64,000 nt of DNA, from positions 62,001 through 126,000 of the forward strand of contig NZ_JAVFVU010000031.1 in the NCBI RefSeq assembly GCF_030929615.1, given 5' to 3'. Below the pieces are notes generated by a model. The model was given only the letters and a program-made list of their open reading frames with translations, had not been told where the DNA came from and did not search any database. Each line of letters starts with the position of its first letter. Positions within the stretch are counted from its first letter, which is position 1. This DNA comes from Dyadobacter sp. LHD-138. Lineage in GTDB: Bacteria > Bacteroidota > Bacteroidia > Cytophagales > Spirosomataceae. The position numbers were made by a program, and so were the translations under genes. Shown one piece after another: positions 50,477 to 59,144 of the stretch.

Positions 50477-51769
50477 TTACTCGATCGTATCAAAACCACA
50501 ATAAGGTACCAAAACAGCCGGCACACGGATTGTTCCGTCCGCTTGCTGATTGTTTTCCAGCAATGATGCCAAAATACGTGGCAACGCCAAAGCAGAGCCA
50601 TTAAGCGTATGCAATAGCTGTGTCTTTTTATCGGCAGTTTTATAACGCAGTTTCAAGCGGTTTGCCTGGTACGTTTCGAAATTGGAAACAGAGCTGCATT
50701 CCAACCATCTTTCCTGTCCTGCAGACCAAACTTCGAAGTCAAACGTCAGCGCCGAAGTAAACCCCATATCGCCTCCGCACAAGCGCAGGATACGGAAAGG
50801 CAATTCCAGTTTTTCCAGCAAGCCTTTCACGTGGTCGGACATCGCTTCCAAAGCCTGATAAGAATCTTCCGGCTTACAAATCTGCACGATTTCCACCTTA
50901 TCAAACTGATGCAAACGGTTCAAACCACGAACATGCGCTCCCCAGCTTCCAGCCTCACGACGGAAACAGGGTGTGTAAGCTACATTTTTAATCGGCAGAT
51001 CATTTTCCTGCACAATCACATCACGGTACTGGTTTGTAACCGGAACCTCAGCCGTCGGGATCAAATATAAATCATCAGCGGCATCATGATACATCTGGCC
51101 TTCTTTATCCGGCAATTGTCCCGTACCAAAACCGGAATCCGCGTTGATCAGGATCGGCACCTGGACTTCGGTATACCCCGCTTTGCCCGCTTCATCCAAA
51201 AAGAAAGCGATCATGGCACGCTGTAAACGGGCCGCTTTTCCTTTGTAAACCGGGAAGCCAGCAGCGGTAATTTTATTGCCTAGTTCAAAATCAATGATCG
51301 GAGCCTGTTTTCCGCCCAGCTTTTTGATCAGTTCCCAGTGCGGCTGAGCACCTTCCGGAAGCACTGGTTTTGCACCTTGTTCCAGCTCATTTATGTTATC
51401 CTCGGCAGTACGACCTTCCGGAACACTTTCATGAGGAAGGTTAGGAAGTTTTACCAATTCACTTTGCAGCTCCTCCTCAATTGATTTATGTTGCTCGTCA
51501 AGTTCTTTGGATCTTTCTTTCAAAACAGCCGTCTCACCTTTCGCGGTTTCCGCTTCGGCTTTTTTCCCCTCCTTCATCAAACCACCGATTTCCTTCGCTT
51601 TTGCGTTGGATTGTGTTAATACAGCATCAAGCTCCTGCTGTGTCTCGCGTCGCAGCCGATCCAGTTCTATAATCCGGTCAACAGCTGCTTCCGGGTCCTT
51701 GTAATGTTTTTTTATTAACCCGGCGATCGTGAGTTCCCTGTTATCGCGGATAAAGGTTGTTTGTAACAT
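50477..51769 (-). CDS. serS: Seryl-tRNA synthetase
   Basis: Class II aminoacyl-tRNA synthetase that charges tRNA-Ser. The 430-residue protein has the N-terminal coiled-coil arm (about 30-110; AKAEIGGLMKEGKKAEAE-type heptads) for tRNA binding, class II motif 2 FRREAGSWGAHVRGLNRLHQFDKVEIV and motif 3 LNGSALALPRILASLLEN near the C-terminus. TAEVPVTN is the serine-binding TxE loop. Length and order are standard. Upstream (51770-51847) is a degenerate repeat stretch. Confidence 0.98.
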   Translation of the reverse strand: MLQTTFIRDNRELTIAGLIKKHYKDPEAAVDRIIELDRLRRETQQELDAVLTQSNAKAKEIGGLMKEGKKAEAETAKGETAVLKERSKELDEQHKSIEEELQSELVKLPNLPHESVPEGRTAEDNINELEQGAKPVLPEGAQPHWELIKKLGGKQAPIIDFELGNKITAAGFPVYKGKAARLQRAMIAFFLDEAGKAGYTEVQVPILINADSGFGTGQLPDKEGQMYHDAADDLYLIPTAEVPVTNQYRDVIVQENDLPIKNVAYTPCFRREAGSWGAHVRGLNRLHQFDKVEIVQICKPEDSYQALEAMSDHVKGLLEKLELPFRILRLCGGDMGFTSALTFDFEVWSAGQERWLECSSVSNFETYQANRLKLRYKTADKKTQLLHTLNGSALALPRILASLLENNQQADGTIRVPAVLVPYCGFDTIE

Positions 51770-51772
51770 ATT

Positions 51773-51835
51773 GGCTGTTAGCTTTTAGCGATTGGCTATT
51801 AGCTAAACGCCAACAGCTAATCGCTGAGTAAGTTA
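51773..51835. repeat. Degenerate TTGGCTATTAGC-type repeat before serS
   Basis: The stretch runs GGCTGTTAGC, TTTTAGCGATTGGC, TATTAGCTAAACGCC, AACAGCTAATCGCTGA. AGCGATT...TAGCT on the left pairs with AGCTAATCGCT on the right. The words match those at 17171-17253, with which it forms a loose family. Confidence 0.5.
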
Positions 51836-51847
51836 GTCTCGGTTAAA

Positions 51848-53206
51848 TCAGGGAGCCGTAAAAATTCCCTTCATCGCATCTTCATAATAAAAAAGACGCT
51901 CGTTAAGCACATTTAATGCCTCAGCTTTGTATTTCGAATGAATTAACAAGGAAAGGTTATGCTCCGAAGCTCCGTACGAAATCATTCGTATAGGAATATT
52001 TTTCATGGCATCAAGCACTTTCAAAGCAATTCCTTCTTTATCTGCGCTGAAATTTCCAACGATACAAATGATATTCTGATCGCTGTCATTCTCTTCCAGA
52101 TCTGCGAATTCACGCAGTTCAGCCGTGATTGCTTCCAGGTGCTCCGAGTTATCAATCGTAACCGATACCGATACTTCCGAAGTCGTGATCATATCGACTG
52201 GCGTTTTGTATTTTTCAAAAATTTCGAAAACACGACGCAGGAAGCCATATGCATTCAGCATACGGGTCGAATGAATATAGATCGCTGTAATATTATCTTT
52301 TGCAGCGATTGCTTTTATTTCTCTGTCAGAAGACTGGTTAGCGATCAGCGTTCCCGGCGCTTCCGGCTGCATCGTGTTTTTCAAACGTACCGGCACACCA
52401 CGAAGTTTAGCGGGTGTGATTGTACTTGGATGAAGAATTTTTGCTCCGAAATAAGCCAGTTCTGCGGCTTCTTCAAAAGTCAGCTCACGGATCGGGAAAG
52501 TGCGTTTTACGATACGGGGATCGTTGTTATGCATGCCGTCGATATCCGTCCAGATCTGGATTTCCTCGGCACGGATAGCACCACCAATCAGCGAGGCTGT
52601 ATAATCCGATCCGCCGCGTTTCAGGTTATCCACTTCTTCACGCGGGTTTCTGCAAATAAAACCTTGTGTAACGATGGTTTGCTTGTCGGTATGCTGTGCA
52701 AGAATAGCAGTCAGTTTTTCCTCGATCGTCGCTAGTTCCGGCTCGTTGTCCGCATCAATGCGCATAAATTCCAGTGCCGGAAGCAAAACGGAGTTATCGC
52801 CTTTTTCTTCCAGATATCCCTGGAAAAGCTGCGTGCTCAGCAATTCTCCTTCGGCAACAATTTCTTTTTCCTGTTTCGCCGAAAAAGGTTTGATGCTTAC
52901 CAGAGAACGGATAAATCCAAATTCATTATCAATAATTTCCTGGCCTTTGGCAAGACCAGCTTCCGTTGCATAAAGTTCTTTGATAAAAGCATCATAATGT
53001 GCCTTCAAATCATCGATCTGCTTTGCTGCCGAGGCATCTTCGTTGGCCTTGGCAGCCTCTCCTATCGCAATAAGCGCATTGGTTGAGCCCGACAAAGCGG
53101 ATAAAACTACAATTTTACGACTTGGATCCGTAAGAAGAAGCTCACGAATTGAATGCATACGTTCCGGTTTTCCTACCGAGGTGCCGCCAAATTTCCAGAC
53201 TTGCAT
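51848..53206 (-). CDS. Aspartate kinase
   Basis: Phosphorylates aspartate in the first step toward lysine, threonine and methionine. The 452-residue protein begins VWKFGGTSVGKPERM, the aspartokinase signature, and contains GFICRNPREEVDNLKRGGSDYTASLIGGAI split by the conserved RGGSDYTA motif, ITTSEVSVSVTIDN (first ACT domain) and a second ACT domain (about 375-445; IICIVGNFSADKEGIALKVLDAM). It is not fused to homoserine dehydrogenase. The ACT domains predict feedback control by an end product, which cannot be named from sequence. Confidence 0.96.
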   Translation of the reverse strand: MQVWKFGGTSVGKPERMHSIRELLLTDPSRKIVVLSALSGSTNALIAIGEAAKANEDASAAKQIDDLKAHYDAFIKELYATEAGLAKGQEIIDNEFGFIRSLVSIKPFSAKQEKEIVAEGELLSTQLFQGYLEEKGDNSVLLPALEFMRIDADNEPELATIEEKLTAILAQHTDKQTIVTQGFICRNPREEVDNLKRGGSDYTASLIGGAIRAEEIQIWTDIDGMHNNDPRIVKRTFPIRELTFEEAAELAYFGAKILHPSTITPAKLRGVPVRLKNTMQPEAPGTLIANQSSDREIKAIAAKDNITAIYIHSTRMLNAYGFLRRVFEIFEKYKTPVDMITTSEVSVSVTIDNSEHLEAITAELREFADLEENDSDQNIICIVGNFSADKEGIALKVLDAMKNIPIRMISYGASEHNLSLLIHSKYKAEALNVLNERLFYYEDAMKGIFTAP

Positions 53207-53242
53207 AAAATATTAATGATTGAATTTTGATTACTAATTTAA

Positions 53243-53365
53243 GTTGTCAAGGGTTGTCATTTTTGGTCAGAAAATTGTCAGGGGTTGTCAGGGATCGCAA
53301 AACGAATCATAACCATTTCCTGCCTACCCTTGACCATAAATGACAATTTCCTGACCACACTTGAC
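53243..53365. repeat. TTGTCA/TTGACC inverted repeat region (ribH-aspartokinase gap)
   Basis: The left half has TTGTCA, TTGTCA, GGTCA, TTGTCA, TTGTCA; the right half has CTTGACC, ATGACA, CTGACC and CTTGAC, so the two halves are loosely inverted copies. The same word family occurs at 37988-38026. Confidence 0.55.
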
Positions 53366-53862
53366 TACTTCCCAGCCACCTGCTCTTTCAGCCCCACCAT
53401 CTTAATGGCTGTCATGGCTGCTTCGTCGCCTTTGTTACCATGCACGCCGCCCGAACGTTCGATGGCCTGCTCCATGTTATTGGGAGTCAATACGCCGAAA
53501 ATAACGGGTTTGTTATTTTTGATATTGATATTGGTGATTCCCTGCGCTACGGCGTGGTTGATATAATCATTGTGTTTTGTATCACCCTGAATCACGACAC
53601 CCAATGCAATAACGGCATCGATATCTTTACGCTGTGCGAACCAGTGTGCACCTAACGTCAGTTCGAAGCTACCCGGAACATTTCCGCGCTCGATATTTTG
53701 CGCTGTCGCGCCGTACTCGATCAGTGTTTTGTAGGCACCGTCATAAAGTGCTTCTGTGATCTCACTATTCCATTCAGCTACCACAATAGCAAATTTTTTA
53801 TTGCTGATATCAGGAAGGCCTTCGGTATTGAATACGCTTAAATTTTTATCTGCACTTGACAT
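53365..53862 (-). CDS. ribH: 6,7-dimethyl-8-ribityllumazine synthase
   Basis: Penultimate enzyme of riboflavin synthesis, condensing 5-amino-6-ribitylaminouracil with 3,4-dihydroxy-2-butanone 4-phosphate. The 165-residue protein shows FAIVVAEWNSEITEALYDGA (N-terminal substrate site), VPGSFELTLGA, ALGVVIQGDTKHNDYI with the catalytic histidine in KHNDYI and VIFGVLTPNNMEQAIERSGGVHGNKG near the end. Standard length. It forms a 60-subunit or pentameric shell in the family. A terminator 51-84 bp upstream separates it from the TPR-protein gene. Confidence 0.97.
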   Translation of the reverse strand: MSSADKNLSVFNTEGLPDISNKKFAIVVAEWNSEITEALYDGAYKTLIEYGATAQNIERGNVPGSFELTLGAHWFAQRKDIDAVIALGVVIQGDTKHNDYINHAVAQGITNINIKNNKPVIFGVLTPNNMEQAIERSGGVHGNKGDEAAMTAIKMVGLKEQVAGK

Positions 53863-53912
53863 ATAAACTACTTGTTATGAATAGATTATGAAGTAAAATA
53901 TTTAAAAACAAA

Positions 53913-53946
53913 AAAAGGATAAAACCGTTGTCGGCTTTATCCTTTT
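53913..53946 (-). terminator. Terminator of the TPR-protein gene
   Basis: AAAAGGATAAAACCG (53913-53927) pairs with CGGCTTTATCCTTTT (53932-53946), one mismatch and a 4-base loop, with a T-run on the minus strand. Confidence 0.85.
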
Positions 53947-53969
53947 CTGGAACAATAATGGATTACCAT

Positions 53970-54671
53970 TTATTTGCCGACTTGTCCCTCTAACAATCCC
54001 ATGTACTTCTTAGCGTTCACAACTTCCGATGAAAGTGGGAACTCTTCGATAACACGTTTATAAGAAGCAACCGCATCAGCAGCCTGATTTGCCTTTTCCT
54101 GAGCAAGTGCAAGCTTCATTAAATATACTGGCGTAAAAAATTCGTTTTTGTTAGCATCAGCCGCCTTCTTGTAATATGAGATAGCCTCAGCTCCCTGGTT
54201 TTTTTCAAGATACGCATCACCGATCAATGACTGAGCACGTGCATTTACCAACAGGTCCGAAGAACTGAAAGATTCCAAATGGCTGATCGCCTCATCATAT
54301 TTTCCTTGCTTAAGCAAAGCCACACCTGCATAAAAGTTTGCAAGATTCGCTGCATCTGTACCTTTATAACCGTCAGCAATCGCCAACAGTCCTTCATTAC
54401 CTCCGCTTCCGTTCAATGCTTTCTGCAAAGAATCCGCTTCGAAGTCATAAACTACTGAAGAAAGTGCGTTTTGCGCTGTGCCTTCCTGTCCATCTATATA
54501 AAAACGATATCCCGCAAACGCTACTACTGCCACAAGGATTGCTCCTCCGATACCTGCCAGTACTTTGCGATTTTTAAGGAAAAAAACCTCAGCCTTATTG
54601 ATTTGGCCTGCTAACGCTTCCGGAGTTTCAATAATTTCAAGCCCGGACTCGTCCGTAATTTTCTTGCTCAT
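53970..54671 (-). CDS. Membrane-anchored TPR protein (YfgM-like)
   Basis: A 233-residue protein with a cytosolic N-terminus (about 1-35), one membrane helix (LAGIGGAILVAVVAFAGYRFY, about 37-58) and TPR repeats in the periplasmic part: YAGVALLKQGKYDEAISHLESF, AQSLIGDAYLEKNQGAEAISYYKKAAD and LALAQEKANQAADAVASYKRVIEEFP. The layout matches YfgM-type ancillary SecYEG translocon subunits, but TPR proteins are diverse and function cannot be fixed. It is a single-gene unit with its own terminator. Confidence 0.85.
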   Translation of the reverse strand: MSKKITDESGLEIIETPEALAGQINKAEVFFLKNRKVLAGIGGAILVAVVAFAGYRFYIDGQEGTAQNALSSVVYDFEADSLQKALNGSGGNEGLLAIADGYKGTDAANLANFYAGVALLKQGKYDEAISHLESFSSSDLLVNARAQSLIGDAYLEKNQGAEAISYYKKAADANKNEFFTPVYLMKLALAQEKANQAADAVASYKRVIEEFPLSSEVVNAKKYMGLLEGQVGK

Positions 54672-54860
54672 ATCAATTGATTCGTATTTTGGAGTGCAAA
54701 GTTATGAAAACTTATTTAAGTCAAAACACTTCTCGCACAATTCTTTACAGTCCGGTGAAATTGATCTTCTTCTTTATATTAACTTTTTGCTTGAATTTTT
54801 ATTATTTCAACACAATTTTTCCTGGAAAAATAAGTTTAAAAAGCTTTTTCAAACAAAATA

Positions 54861-54903
54861 AAAACTGCGTAACGAATACATTTTCAGTAACATTACGCAG
54901 TTT
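54861..54903 (-). terminator. Terminator of glyA
   Basis: AAACTGCGTAA (54862-54872) pairs with TTACGCAGTTT (54893-54903). The minus strand ends in TTTTTATTTTG. It lies about 25 bp after the glyA stop codon. Confidence 0.85.
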
Positions 54904-54927
54904 CACATCGTTATATTGGGCTAGTGA

Positions 54928-56232
54928 TTAGCTATACAATGGATATTGTGTCATCCAGTTATTGATCTCCTGTTTCACAGCAGCAATTTTTGCATCCTGA
55001 TCATGGTTAACCAAAACTGTGTCGATTAAATCAACGATACGTTCCATATCTGTCTCAAGCAATCCACGTGAAGTCATCGCAGCCGATCCCACGCGCATAC
55101 CCGACGTTATCATCGGAGATTTGTCGTCGAAAGGCACCATGTTTTTGTTGATGGTGATATCAGCTTTGATCAACGTATTTTCAGCCAGTTTTCCGGTAAG
55201 ACCAGAAGCTACACCATTTTTAGTTCGTAAATCAATCAGCATCAAGTGATTGTCTGTCCCTCCTGAAATGATCTGATATCCTTTTTCAACAAATGCCTTG
55301 GCCATTGCCTGCGCATTTTTAGCAACCTGCACGGCGTAGTTGTAATAACCTTCGCTCAGTGCTTCACCAAAAGCAACCGCTTTTGCAGCAATAATATGCT
55401 CAAGCGGCCCTCCTTGTGTTCCAGGAAATACACCTGAATCCAGCAAAGATGACATTGTACGGATTTGCCCTTTTTGTGTTTTGATACCAAAAGGGTTTTC
55501 AAAATCATCACGCATCATAATCACACCGCCACGAGGTCCGCGCAATGTTTTATGTGTTGTTGTCGTAACGATATGGCAATGTCCCATCGGGTCATTCAGC
55601 AAACCTTTTGCGATCAATGCAGCAGGGTGAGAAATATCAGCCAAAAGAATGGCACCGATCTGGTCGGCAATGTTACGGAGTCTTTCGTAGTCCCAGTCAC
55701 GGCTGTAAGCAGATGCACCACAGATCAACAACTTCGGACGCTCTTTCAAAGCCGTTTCCTCCACTTTATCCCAGTTGATAAGACCTGTTTCGGCTTCAAC
55801 ACCGTAAAATACAGGCTGGAAATATTTACCGGAGATATTGACAGGAGATCCGTGAGAAAGGTGCCCACCGTGTGCAAGGTTGAAACCCATAATTTTATCA
55901 CCAGGGTTCAGACAAGCCACAAAAACGGCCATATTTGCCTGAGCACCGGAGTGAGGCTGCACGTTTGCCCATGTTGCACCGAATAATTCTTTCAGACGGT
56001 CAATCGCAATTTGCTCAATTTCATCGACTACTTCACAGCCACCGTAGTAACGCTTTCCCGGAAGACCTTCTGCATACTTATTGGTAAGTACACTTCCTGA
56101 GGCTTCCATCACTTGCTTGGATGTAAAATTTTCGGAAGCAATCAGCTCAATACCTGATTCTTGACGATGTTTCTCTTTATTGATAAGGTCAAAAACTTGG
56201 GTATCACGTACGACGCTTGTGAGTGTAGACAT
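54928..56232 (-). CDS. glyA: Serine hydroxymethyltransferase
   Basis: PLP enzyme that converts serine and tetrahydrofolate to glycine and 5,10-methylene-THF. About 434 residues from ATG 56232 ([17 protein letters not shown]); an upstream ATG at 56277 would add a 15-residue leader absent from the family. [21 protein letters not shown], the substrate-binding [15 protein letters not shown] and the PLP-lysine motif [14 protein letters not shown] are all intact. The active-site signature [15 protein letters not shown]-like text (here [14 protein letters not shown]) is also present. Confidence 0.98.
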   Translation of the reverse strand: MSTLTSVVRDTQVFDLINKEKHRQESGIELIASENFTSKQVMEASGSVLTNKYAEGLPGKRYYGGCEVVDEIEQIAIDRLKELFGATWANVQPHSGAQANMAVFVACLNPGDKIMGFNLAHGGHLSHGSPVNISGKYFQPVFYGVEAETGLINWDKVEETALKERPKLLICGASAYSRDWDYERLRNIADQIGAILLADISHPAALIAKGLLNDPMGHCHIVTTTTHKTLRGPRGGVIMMRDDFENPFGIKTQKGQIRTMSSLLDSGVFPGTQGGPLEHIIAAKAVAFGEALSEGYYNYAVQVAKNAQAMAKAFVEKGYQIISGGTDNHLMLIDLRTKNGVASGLTGKLAENTLIKADITINKNMVPFDDKSPMITSGMRVGSAAMTSRGLLETDMERIVDLIDTVLVNHDQDAKIAAVKQEINNWMTQYPLYS

Positions 56233-56277
56233 GGTATTTCTCTTGAAATGATGTGATGTTTTTTTAACAGAATACAA

Positions 56278-56584
56278 AAATACAATAGATTATTTGGTAA
56301 TGAAATTTTCACGCACACTTTATCTCTATTTCGTCGTTGAGTGGTTGCGTGTACGAGCACCCTTTAATAATTAACATAAAGTTATTTTTTAAATTTTTTT
56401 AATAATATTCACTTTGTATTGTAATTTTGCTCCCGAAAAATTTATCCTAACTTTAACCTGGTCTATTCGGTATCGCGTTATTTATGATTAAATTTATTGA
56501 AGTTTTAACGCAATTTTTACGACCGGCTATTCCGAATTTCATTCTTACTAAACTCTTGATCAAAGATCACATTTAATCAAACAC
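56278..56584. other. Intergenic region between divergent glyA and nagB-type genes
   Basis: This 307-bp AT-rich stretch holds no credible gene. On the minus strand TATTTTTG (56282-56275) is a -7 match for glyA. On the plus strand TAATTTTG (56422-56429) is a -7 match for the deaminase gene, with a 5' leader of about 150 bp. No -33 box is convincing in either direction and no regulator site is recognised. Confidence 0.5.
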
Positions 56585-58561
56585 ATGGACCAACAATCTC
56601 TTAATCCGGAAACAATTTTAATGCAGGCGGCGGACAACGCTATTGCCTCAGGCGGAAGTGTAGGACAACCGATCACGTACGAAAAGATTCCGACCCAGAT
56701 TTTCGCTGATTCCAAGGATGCCTCAAGTGCAGTGGCTAAGGAAATTGCAGACCTTATTCGCCAGAAACAAAAAGAAGGCAAGCCTTGCGTTTTAGGATTG
56801 GCAACCGGTTCTTCCCCAAAGACGGTTTACGCCAAGCTGGTTAAAATGCACAAGGAAGAAGGCCTGAGCTTTAAAAATGTAATTTCATTCAACCTGGATG
56901 AATATTATCAGATGGAGCCAGATTCTATCCATAGCTACCACCGGTTCATGAAGGAACAGCTGTTTGATCATGTGGATATATTGAAGGAAAATTATTTCCT
57001 GCCTGATGGAACCGTACCGGCCGCGCTTGTTCGCGATTATTGCACTTCTTATGAGAATAAAATAAACGCAGTTGGCGGACTTGATTTTCAGCTTTTAGGG
57101 ATTGGTGGAAATGGCCACATCGGTTTTAACGAACCAGGTGCTTTGATCAACGCACGCACCAGGCTGATCACCCTTGACCACTCTACACGTGCTGCGGCTG
57201 CCATGGAGTTTGGCGGATTGCATAAAGTACCTCGTAAAGCGATCACATTGGGTGTTGCGCCTATCCTGAGCGCACGCCGTATTGTATTGCTTGCCTGGGG
57301 TGAGCGCAAAGCGTCGGTTATTAAAAGTGCGGTGGAAGGACCCGTTACAGAACGTAACCCGGCTTCTTACCTGCAGGCCCACCCGGACGTATCTTTTATC
57401 CTGGATGAAAGTGCAGCTTCTGAATTAACACGTGTTAAAACACCATGGGCTGTTGATTCGGTTGTTTGGGATAATAAAATGATCAAAAAGGCCGTGACGC
57501 ATTTGTCGCAAAGCCTTAACAAGCCAATCCTGAAACTTACAGACAAGGATTATAACGACAATGGTATGAGTGATTTGCTTGCACAATATGGTGCCTGCTA
57601 TGAAATCAATATCAATGTTTTCAACCAGTTACAGCATACAATCACGGGATGGCCGGGTGGTAAGCCAAACGCGGATGACACCAATCGTCCCGAACGTGCA
57701 CAGCCTGCCAAAAAACGCGTACTTATTTTCAGCCCGCACCCGGATGATGATATCATCTCCATGGGTGGTACTTTCCAGCGTTTGGTTGATCAGGGACATG
57801 AGGTACACGTGGCCTACCAGACTTCCGGAAACATTGCCGTTGCCGATGACGAAGCGCTTCGTTTTATCGATTTCGTGGTTGACTTTAATAAGGAGTTTGG
57901 CATCAACAGCCCTGAAGCAACCAAATTATTTACGGATGCAAAAGACTTTTTAAGACATACAAAGGACAGCGAAATCGATACGCCGGAAATACGTCACGTA
58001 AAAGGTTTATTGCGCCGTGGTGAAGCCAAAGCGACCTGTCGTTTTGTTGGCATCCCAACTGCGAACGCGCACTTCCTGAACATGCCTTTCTATGAAACCG
58101 GTACGGTTCAGAAAAACCCGATCGGAGAAGAAGATATCCGCATCATCGAAAATCTGATTGAAGAAATCAAACCGCATCAAATTTACGCAGCCGGTGACTT
58201 TGCCGATCCGCACGGAACGCACAAGGTTTGCTGGGATGCCATCGAAGCGGCCCTTGAACGTTCGAAACACAAGAATTTCATGAAGGACTGCTGGGTATGG
58301 TTGTACCGTGGCGCATGGGCTGAGTGGGATATCTATGAAATTGAAATGGCCGTACCAATGAGCCCGGATCAGGTTTTGCGAAAACGTCAGGGAATTTTCA
58401 AACACCAGTCTCAAAAAGACGGTGTGGTATTCCAGGGTGATGACTCCCGTGAATTCTGGCAGCGTGCCGAAGAACGGAACAGCGGAACGGCTCAGTTGTA
58501 CGATAACCTCGGTCTTGCCGAGTACGAAGCGATGGAGGCTTTTGTCCGTTGGAAATTCTAA
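56585..58561 (+). CDS. nagB: Glucosamine-6-phosphate deaminase fused to a PIG-L (LmbE-like) domain
   Basis: A 658-residue two-domain protein. Residues about 25-300 form a NagB domain: GLATGSSPKTVYAKL, the FNLDEYYQM active-site segment and IGGNGHIGFNEPG with catalytic histidine. NagB turns glucosamine 6-phosphate into fructose 6-phosphate and ammonia. Residues about 375-600 form a PIG-L/LmbE deacetylase-like domain with FSPHPDDD (H385-D389) and further DPHGTHKVCWDAIEAAL. The linker is about 60-70 residues. Such long NagB proteins are known in Bacteroidota. The fusion suggests removal of an acyl group and deamination of an amino sugar in one protein. A perfect hairpin follows. Confidence 0.93.
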   Translation: MDQQSLNPETILMQAADNAIASGGSVGQPITYEKIPTQIFADSKDASSAVAKEIADLIRQKQKEGKPCVLGLATGSSPKTVYAKLVKMHKEEGLSFKNVISFNLDEYYQMEPDSIHSYHRFMKEQLFDHVDILKENYFLPDGTVPAALVRDYCTSYENKINAVGGLDFQLLGIGGNGHIGFNEPGALINARTRLITLDHSTRAAAAMEFGGLHKVPRKAITLGVAPILSARRIVLLAWGERKASVIKSAVEGPVTERNPASYLQAHPDVSFILDESAASELTRVKTPWAVDSVVWDNKMIKKAVTHLSQSLNKPILKLTDKDYNDNGMSDLLAQYGACYEININVFNQLQHTITGWPGGKPNADDTNRPERAQPAKKRVLIFSPHPDDDIISMGGTFQRLVDQGHEVHVAYQTSGNIAVADDEALRFIDFVVDFNKEFGINSPEATKLFTDAKDFLRHTKDSEIDTPEIRHVKGLLRRGEAKATCRFVGIPTANAHFLNMPFYETGTVQKNPIGEEDIRIIENLIEEIKPHQIYAAGDFADPHGTHKVCWDAIEAALERSKHKNFMKDCWVWLYRGAWAEWDIYEIEMAVPMSPDQVLRKRQGIFKHQSQKDGVVFQGDDSREFWQRAEERNSGTAQLYDNLGLAEYEAMEAFVRWKF

Positions 58562-58580
58562 AATGAACGATTGATATAAA

Positions 58581-58618
58581 ATGAAAAGAGCTGTAAAAAA
58601 TTTTACAGCTCTTTTCAT
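58581..58618. terminator. Terminator after the nagB/PIG-L gene
   Basis: Two 18-base arms (58581-58598, 58601-58618) pair perfectly with a T-run after on the plus strand. Confidence 0.92.
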
Positions 58619-58734
58619 TTTTGTTAGTTTGGGATTTACCCTAAAGATATATTTTAACAATAGTAGTGCGCAATGATTTTCATACCGGACTTGTTAGCAT
58701 GAAAGACGGATCGATCGTGAAAGCGTAATCAGGA

Positions 58735-58899
58735 TTACAGTTCCATATCAATCCACATGCGTTGAGCCATTTTCTCAACCATGTTCACAACTCCCTGTAC
58801 TGCCCCGAAAATAACACATAGCGGCAGTATTACCGGTAAAAAGATGAGCCATTGAAGGGCCATCGCGAAATTGAACTTTTTTAAAATGGGTGCTTTCAT
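58735..58899 (-). CDS. Small single-helix membrane protein (54 residues)
   Basis: A short gene inside a 583-bp gap. From ATG 58899 to TAA 58735 it encodes MKAPILKKFNFAMALQWLIF and then LPVILPLCVIFGAVQG, a hydrophobic helix of about 22 residues, and a tail VVNMVEKMAQRMWIDMEL. The N-terminus is basic and the tail amphipathic, as in small membrane proteins. No family is recognised. The remaining parts of the gap (58619-58734, 58900-59144) show no other feature. Confidence 0.55.
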   Translation of the reverse strand: MKAPILKKFNFAMALQWLIFLPVILPLCVIFGAVQGVVNMVEKMAQRMWIDMEL

Positions 58900-59144
58900 A
58901 AGATCGGGGGTTATTCAAAGGACCACAAAACTGACTGACAAATGAACTGTAATTTACTTGTTACCAATGTAAATATAGAATAAAACGTTTATTTGATATT
59001 AAAAATTTCAATAAATAATGTAATTATTTCTATGCTATTTCATTCGAAGGATTTTCCAGCCCGGACCTACCTATCAAAATACCGGCTGGTGTAGAAAAAA
59101 ATTTGTTAATTTGTTATAGTAAAGCAAACCTACATCATTAAAAT

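Noticed and set aside
56142-56360. Small minus-strand frame over the glyA start
   Set aside because: It overlaps the glyA 5' end in another frame and its sequence has no sign of selection.
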